Assembly (NCBI GenBank): GCA_017444165.1
Contig: JAFSXH010000236.1
Coordinates: 1 to 9,599, forward strand
DNA length: 9,599 nt
Source: a bacterium
GTDB lineage: Bacteria; Vulcanimicrobiota; Xenobia; Xenobiales; Xenobiaceae
Reading direction: 5' to 3'
Position 1 is the stretch's first letter; the number at the start of each line of letters is the position of its first letter. Position numbers and translations under genes: made by a program. The notes under the pieces were generated by a model. It searched no databases. It had not been told where the DNA came from and saw only the letters and a list, made by a program, of their open reading frames with translations. Shown in pieces: positions 6,781 to 9,599 of this stretch.

Positions 6781-8056
6781 GTTCAAGCAACTTGGCTTTG
6801 GCATCTTCATCGCCAAGTTCGGCAGACTTCTTGTACCACTTGACCGCTTCAGCGTAATCCTTATCTACACCATTACCGTAGAAATAACAGTCAGCGAGTC
6901 TAAGTTGTCCCACCGCGTTGCCTTGTTCTGCTGACTTTCTAAACCATTTTACTGCTTCAACGTAATCTTTAGTAAAACCATTGCCGCTGTAATAACAAAG
7001 ACCGATAAATGCCTGCGCACCTGCGTTACCTTTTTCTGCCGATCTTTTACACAACTTTACCGCCTCAGCAAAATCTTCAGCCACGCCACAACCACTAAGA
7101 TAACAAATACCGAGCATAAATTGTGCATCTGCGTCATATTGTTCTGCTGACTTTCTGAACCATTGAACCGCTTCATCATAATCTTTGGTTAAGCCATTAC
7201 CTCTAAAATAACAGAAACCAAGGCTATACTGCGCACTCGCATTACCTTGTTCAGCCGACTTCCTAAACCATTTCACTGCTTCTGCGTAATCTTGCTCTAC
7301 ACCATTGCCGTAGTAATAACAATCACCGAGTCCGTTCTGTCCATCTGCGTAATCTTGTTCAGCCGACTTTCTAAGCCATTTCACCGCTTCAACATAATCT
7401 TGCTCTACACCATTGCCCTTAGAATAACCAGTACCGAGCATAAACTGTGCGAATGCGTTACCCTGTTCAGCCGACTTTCTGAACCACTTCATCGCTTCAG
7501 TGTGATCTTCAGTAACACCATCACCATTATAATAACCAAGACCGAGCATGAGTTGAGCATTTGCGTTACCTTGTTCTGCCGACATTCTAAACCATCTCAT
7601 CGCTTCAGTGTGATCTTCAGTAACACCATCACCACAGGTATAACATACACCGAGAAGCACCTGTGCATCTGTATTACCTTGTTCTGCCGACATTCTAAAC
7701 CATTTAACCGCTTCAGAACAATCTTTAGTTACGCCTTGACCGTAGTAATAACATCTGCCAATAAAAAATTGGGCCTTTGCATCACCCTGTTCTGCTAATT
7801 TCTTACATGAATTGATCATCTCAGTAGCATCTTTATCTTCAGAAACTTCACTCTCATGAGCATCAACATCATTTATTGTATTTCCATCCCCTCTATAAGC
7901 TAGAAAATTGAGCGATCTCTGAGAGGCAAAATCCTCTTCATCTACAGGACAAGACCAAGTTGGAGCAAGCGCAACGGCAGAAGCAAAAAACAAAGTAAAG
8001 GCACAAGCTGAATACTTACGTGACCAAAAACATTTCAAACTACTCACGCTAAACAT
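6758..8056 (-). CDS. Exported Sel1-like repeat protein
   Basis: The 432-residue product has a basic n-region and hydrophobic segment (residues 8-31, ending AVALA) consistent with a Sec signal peptide, a charged linker (about 38-80), and then Sel1-like (TPR-related) helical repeats from residue 87 to the end. There are nine full repeats plus a 22-residue partial one, starting at 87, 123, 159 and so on to 411. Each is exactly 36 residues, with the pattern SAEQGNA.AQ.MLG.CYY.G.GV..DY.EAVKWFRK. Sel1 repeats are protein-interaction scaffolds, known from eukaryotic ER quality control and from exported proteins of host-associated bacteria; the partner here is unknown. A Cys recurs at the same repeat position in seven of nine units. 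A good Shine-Dalgarno (AGGTGAGG, complement of 8065-8072) lies 8 bases before the start. It is transcribed against the operon and has fewer GATC tetranucleotides than its neighbours, suggesting separate acquisition. Confidence 0.93.
   Translation of the reverse strand: MFSVSSLKCFWSRKYSACAFTLFFASAVALAPTWSCPVDEEDFASQRSLNFLAYRGDGNTINDVDAHESEVSEDKDATEMINSCKKLAEQGDAKAQFFIGRCYYYGQGVTKDCSEAVKWFRMSAEQGNTDAQVLLGVCYTCGDGVTEDHTEAMRWFRMSAEQGNANAQLMLGLGYYNGDGVTEDHTEAMKWFRKSAEQGNAFAQFMLGTGYSKGNGVEQDYVEAVKWLRKSAEQDYADGQNGLGDCYYYGNGVEQDYAEAVKWFRKSAEQGNASAQYSLGFCYFRGNGLTKDYDEAVQWFRKSAEQYDADAQFMLGICYLSGCGVAEDFAEAVKLCKRSAEKGNAGAQAFIGLCYYSGNGFTKDYVEAVKWFRKSAEQGNAVGQLRLADCYFYGNGVDKDYAEAVKWYKKSAELGDEDAKAKLLELKKLGFE
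6761..7798 (-). repeat. Tandem 108-bp coding repeats of the Sel1 gene (9 full, 1 partial)
   Basis: The repeat units keep an exact 108-bp period at the DNA level with no insertions or deletions. Identity is high between adjacent units: 37 consecutive bases at 7490-7526 recur unchanged at 7598-7634, and 23 bases at 7287-7309 recur at 7395-7417. This points to recent duplication or gene conversion. Confidence 0.9.
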
Positions 8057-8064
8057 AAAGAAAA

Positions 8065-8072
8065 CCTCACCT
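8065..8072 (-). promoter_or_regulatory. Ribosome binding site of the Sel1-repeat gene
   Basis: On the minus strand this reads AGGTGAGG, 8 bases upstream of the ATG at 8056. It supports that start, which also gives a proper signal peptide. I could not pick out a convincing -35/-10 pair upstream. Confidence 0.65.
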
Positions 8073-8323
8073 AAACAATCTACAGGCGAAAACTCTCGAA
8101 AAAATCCCGCCCCATCTCTCTATATTCAACTACAAAAATGCAGTGATGCATAATTTTTTTAATTGTCTTAAAAACCTTCTACAGCTGTTTTAGTTTCCCA
8201 GAAGAGCTGACGCTTCAGAAACAACCCAAACAGGAATACAGCCGGAATGTAAACCTGGCCAAAACTACAGAAACATGTAAAAGTTGAATAGCAGTTTTGA
8301 TTTTTAGGTGAACCGACTTTTTT

Positions 8324-8407
8324 AATTCGTAATTCATAATTGGAATGAATTAATTGTTTCTTTCCAAAATAATTAAGCATTACAAATTAAATTAAGCATT
8401 ACGAATT
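8324..8407. repeat. Short direct and inverted repeats based on an AATTCGT heptamer
   Basis: The 18-mers AATTAAGCATTACAAATT (8371-8388) and AATTAAGCATTACGAATT (8390-8407) are direct repeats differing at one base and separated by one base. Their reverse complement closely matches AATTCGTAATTCATAATT at 8324-8341 (16 of 18 positions with the second copy), so the set can fold as a stem with a 29- or 48-base loop. The left arm is itself two near-identical heptamers (AATTCGT, AATTCAT). Such short AT-rich repeats occur as dispersed intergenic elements in several bacterial groups; here no mobile-element gene is attached. Confidence 0.6.
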
Positions 8408-8498
8408 GTTAAGTAAAACCGCCTCACACGAACACAACGTATCTGTCTTACAACGCAAAAACACACAAACTAACGTAAGTTACGATAAGAAAATATAA

Positions 8499-8615
8499 AT
8501 TGCTGAACTTTCTTTAGAAAAAATAGGATTTAAACAAATAGAAATGAATCCTGTTTTTAATTTTTCTTACAAAAGATGCGGAGTTAAAGGTGTTCTTCTG
8601 GGGCAAAAAGATTAA
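8499..8615 (+). pseudogene. Possible 3' remnant of a lost gene, overlapping the HAD start
   Basis: Frame 8499-8615 reads as a 38-codon tail with protein-like composition: it contains LSLEKIGFKQIEMNPV, FNFSYKRCG and VKGVLLGQKD and ends at TAA 8613-8615, 26 bases inside the HAD gene. A TAA at 8496-8498 closes it upstream, and there is no ATG with a ribosome binding site that would make it a separate gene. The tight overlap with the HAD start is what is seen between neighbouring operon genes. I infer that a longer gene once preceded the HAD gene and lost its 5' part. I do not recognise the family, and a chance open frame is possible. Confidence 0.35.
8519..8558 (+). terminator. Hairpin upstream of the HAD gene, terminator- or attenuator-like
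   Basis: Bases 8519-8532 can pair with 8545-8558: five A-T pairs, a wobble, AGGATT/AATCCT, then two weaker pairs around a 12-base loop. A U-rich run (TTTTTAATTTTT) covers the right arm and beyond. It could end transcription coming from the intergenic region or attenuate entry into the HAD gene. It also lies inside the possible gene remnant, so it may be accidental. Confidence 0.25.
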
Positions 8616-9228
8616 ATTGATCCTCTTTGATGTGGGTGGAGTAATTGTTGATGCTGATCTCGATAGATACATACAGATAGGATGCGCTCTCTTCCAAACT
8701 ACACCAGACGATCTCAAAACAGAAGTTATGGCCAGGTTGCCCGCTTTAGAGACGGGTTCTTTAGATTCAGCTCGTTTTTGGAAAGAGATCGGTGAAAGTC
8801 TCTGGAGACAGGGTAAGGGTACGGTAGGCTTTGACAGCAACTACTCAGGTATCTGGAGCGACATGCTCAGAGCCACACTCGACATAGACGGACAATTATT
8901 GGGCATTGCCAAATATCTGCGCAGCAACGGCTACAAGGTCGGTATACTGAGCAATGTCATTATGGAACATATGGCCGTCTTAGAAAAGATGGGCTTTTAT
9001 GATGATTTTGATCCCTGTATCCTCTCTTGCGTAGTGGGTTTGCGTAAACCAGATAAAGAGATATACAAATTAGCGGCAGAAACTGGAAAAGTCTCCGTAG
9101 AAGAGTGTCTATTCATCGATGACTCTCCTGTCAATATACGTGCGGCCCAGGAAGTAGGCATGAAAACCTTGCTCTTCCAATCGATAGAACAACTCTACCA
9201 AGAATTAAAAAAATTAAGGCTGATATAG
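8590..9228 (+). CDS. HAD-superfamily hydrolase, subfamily IA (YihX-like phosphatase)
   Basis: The 212-residue protein shows all four HAD motifs: motif I FDVGGV with the nucleophile Asp14, motif II LSN with Ser121, motif III Lys153 in RKPDKEIY, and motif IV IDDSPVN with Asp177/Asp178. A helical cap (about 20-95) sits between motifs I and II. The second Asp of the usual DxD motif is replaced by Gly (D-V-G-G-V), as in the YihX group of sugar-phosphate phosphatases (D-x-G-N). A small phosphorylated metabolite is therefore the likely substrate, which one is not readable. The GTG start at 8590 is preceded at 6 bases by GGAG; no ATG lies in frame upstream before the stop at 8545. The gene ends at TAG, 10 bases before the convergent nuclease gene. 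It was probably once coupled to an upstream gene. Confidence 0.88.
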   Translation: MFFWGKKIKLILFDVGGVIVDADLDRYIQIGCALFQTTPDDLKTEVMARLPALETGSLDSARFWKEIGESLWRQGKGTVGFDSNYSGIWSDMLRATLDIDGQLLGIAKYLRSNGYKVGILSNVIMEHMAVLEKMGFYDDFDPCILSCVVGLRKPDKEIYKLAAETGKVSVEECLFIDDSPVNIRAAQEVGMKTLLFQSIEQLYQELKKLRLI

Positions 9229-9238
9229 AATTAACCAG

Positions 9239-9599
9239 TTAAGAAATTTCTTTCCATCCTTCGCCACCTTCCACCAGTGGAAAGTACAGAGCGGCGCGGA
9301 TGGGATATTTCTTAGCTTGGTTTTCGCGCAAGATCTTACAGTAGGTAACGAGCTGCCAACGATACTTTTTAGCTTTGCGTTCGTAGAAATCTGTCAAATC
9401 TTCCTCAGAGGGTAAACGACTGCTCTTGTAATCGATGATCCAATAAGTTTGTCCATCAAAAAATAAGCGATCTATTATGCGTTTATCTGGATGGAACAAC
9501 TTATAAGTGCTGTTGCCGATAAAGTTGCAGAGATATTCACTCTCATTTTCGGCTATTTCGTAAGGATACAAGATCCAACGGCCTCTCTGAGAGTGCAGA
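9239..9599 (-). CDS. RecB/AddA-type PD-(D/E)XK exonuclease domain, C-terminal end of a larger protein
   Basis: The frame stays open to the right edge (reading HSQRGRWILYPYE at its start), so this is the C-terminal ~120 residues of a protein continuing outside the window. It contains RIIDRLFFDG, then the nuclease core WIIDYKSS, with the metal-binding Asp at 9470-9472 and the Asp and Lys of DYK at 9431-9433 and 9425-9427. These are followed by the RWQLVTY helix carrying the QxxxY motif. GRWIL before the nuclease and the final ALYFP strand are typical of the C-terminus of UvrD-like helicase-nucleases of the RecB/AddA group, which process double-strand breaks. The helicase part is not visible, so an independent RecB-like nuclease or the AddB subunit cannot be excluded, though AddB's cysteine cluster is not seen. 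Stops at TAA, convergent with the HAD gene. Confidence 0.85.
   Translation of the reverse strand, partial: LHSQRGRWILYPYEIAENESEYLCNFIGNSTYKLFHPDKRIIDRLFFDGQTYWIIDYKSSRLPSEEDLTDFYERKAKKYRWQLVTYCKILRENQAKKYPIRAALYFPLVEGGEGWKEIS

Larger units (their letters stand above)
8057..8589. other. AT-rich intergenic region between divergent genes
   Basis: About 530 bp without a convincing intact gene. From left to right it holds the Sel1 leader; a 70-codon minus-strand frame (8168-8380) without clear family or ribosome binding site; a loose inverted repeat CAAAACT/AGTTTTG (8260-8266 and 8293-8299); a cluster of AATTCGT-type repeats (8324-8407); a short palindrome CGTAAGTTACG (8474-8484) just before a -10-like TATAAA (8494-8499) with no good -35 box; and a protein-like frame tail from 8499 that runs into the HAD gene. 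Promoters for both flanking genes should lie here, but none can be assigned firmly. Confidence 0.6.

Noticed and set aside
6750..6785. Possible bidirectional terminator at the convergent junction (ACTC/GAGT with flanking A and T runs)
   Set aside because: The stem is only four pairs before three mismatches, too weak to call.
7247..7798. 183-codon plus-strand open frame with repetitive protein
   Set aside because: It is the antisense shadow of the Sel1 repeats, sharing their 108-bp period, with no ribosome binding site and no family resemblance.
8168..8380. 70-codon minus-strand frame in the intergenic region
   Set aside because: Part of its protein (NYELRIKK) is the translation of the AATTCGT repeats, a common source of spurious frames; no ribosome binding site. 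The C-terminal part is somewhat protein-like but not enough to call a gene.
8514..8840. 108-codon minus-strand frame across the HAD start
   Set aside because: Opposite strand of the conserved HAD motif I and cap region; no supporting signals.
9229..9245. Small palindrome TTAACCAGTTAA between the HAD and nuclease genes
   Set aside because: Five A/T-rich pairs with a two-base loop and no T-tract; not a convincing terminator.

Overview
This window is bacterial chromosome of moderate-to-low GC with dense gene packing, strong AAGGAGG/GGAG-type ribosome binding sites and mostly TAA stops. A lipoprotein-like gene, an exported Sel1-repeat protein and a TMEM43-type membrane protein would suit a double-membraned bacterium, but I cannot name the phylum from the sequence. 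No rRNA, tRNA, CRISPR array, integrase or transposase was seen.

Region 1 (1-6780, all plus strand) reads as one long operon. It starts inside recG (5' end outside the window), followed by rsmD (16S rRNA m2G966 methyltransferase), an Era-like GTPase with a DUF697 membrane domain, a small lipoprotein-like protein, tag (3-methyladenine DNA glycosylase I), a bacterial TMEM43/LUMA homologue and a THUMP-domain RNA methyltransferase of the RlmL/YpsC type. Junctions range from a 14-base overlap to a 7-base gap, and ribosome binding sites often lie in the end of the preceding gene. The main anomaly is an in-frame TAG at 2197-2199 inside the GTPase gene. It separates the first 56 codons from the P-loop, and the rest of the frame stays open for 376 codons.

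Region 2 (6758-8589) looks accessory. A minus-strand gene encodes a probably exported protein with nine full and one partial Sel1 repeats, every full repeat exactly 36 residues (108 bp). Its stop overlaps the 3' end of the RNA methyltransferase gene by 23 bases. Behind it lies about 530 bp of AT-rich DNA without a convincing intact gene. This DNA holds short direct and inverted repeats built on an AATTCGT-like heptamer, and next to the following gene a protein-like reading-frame tail that may be the remnant of a lost gene.

Region 3 (8590-9599) holds a HAD phosphatase-like gene on the plus strand, facing the 3' end of a RecB/AddA-type nuclease gene that enters from the right edge on the minus strand.

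In function, region 1 mixes DNA repair and replication-fork rescue (RecG, Tag), rRNA modification (RsmD, the RlmL-type enzyme) and three envelope-associated proteins of unknown role (GTPase-DUF697, lipoprotein, TMEM43). Why the envelope genes sit inside this set is the most open question, together with the TAG codon.
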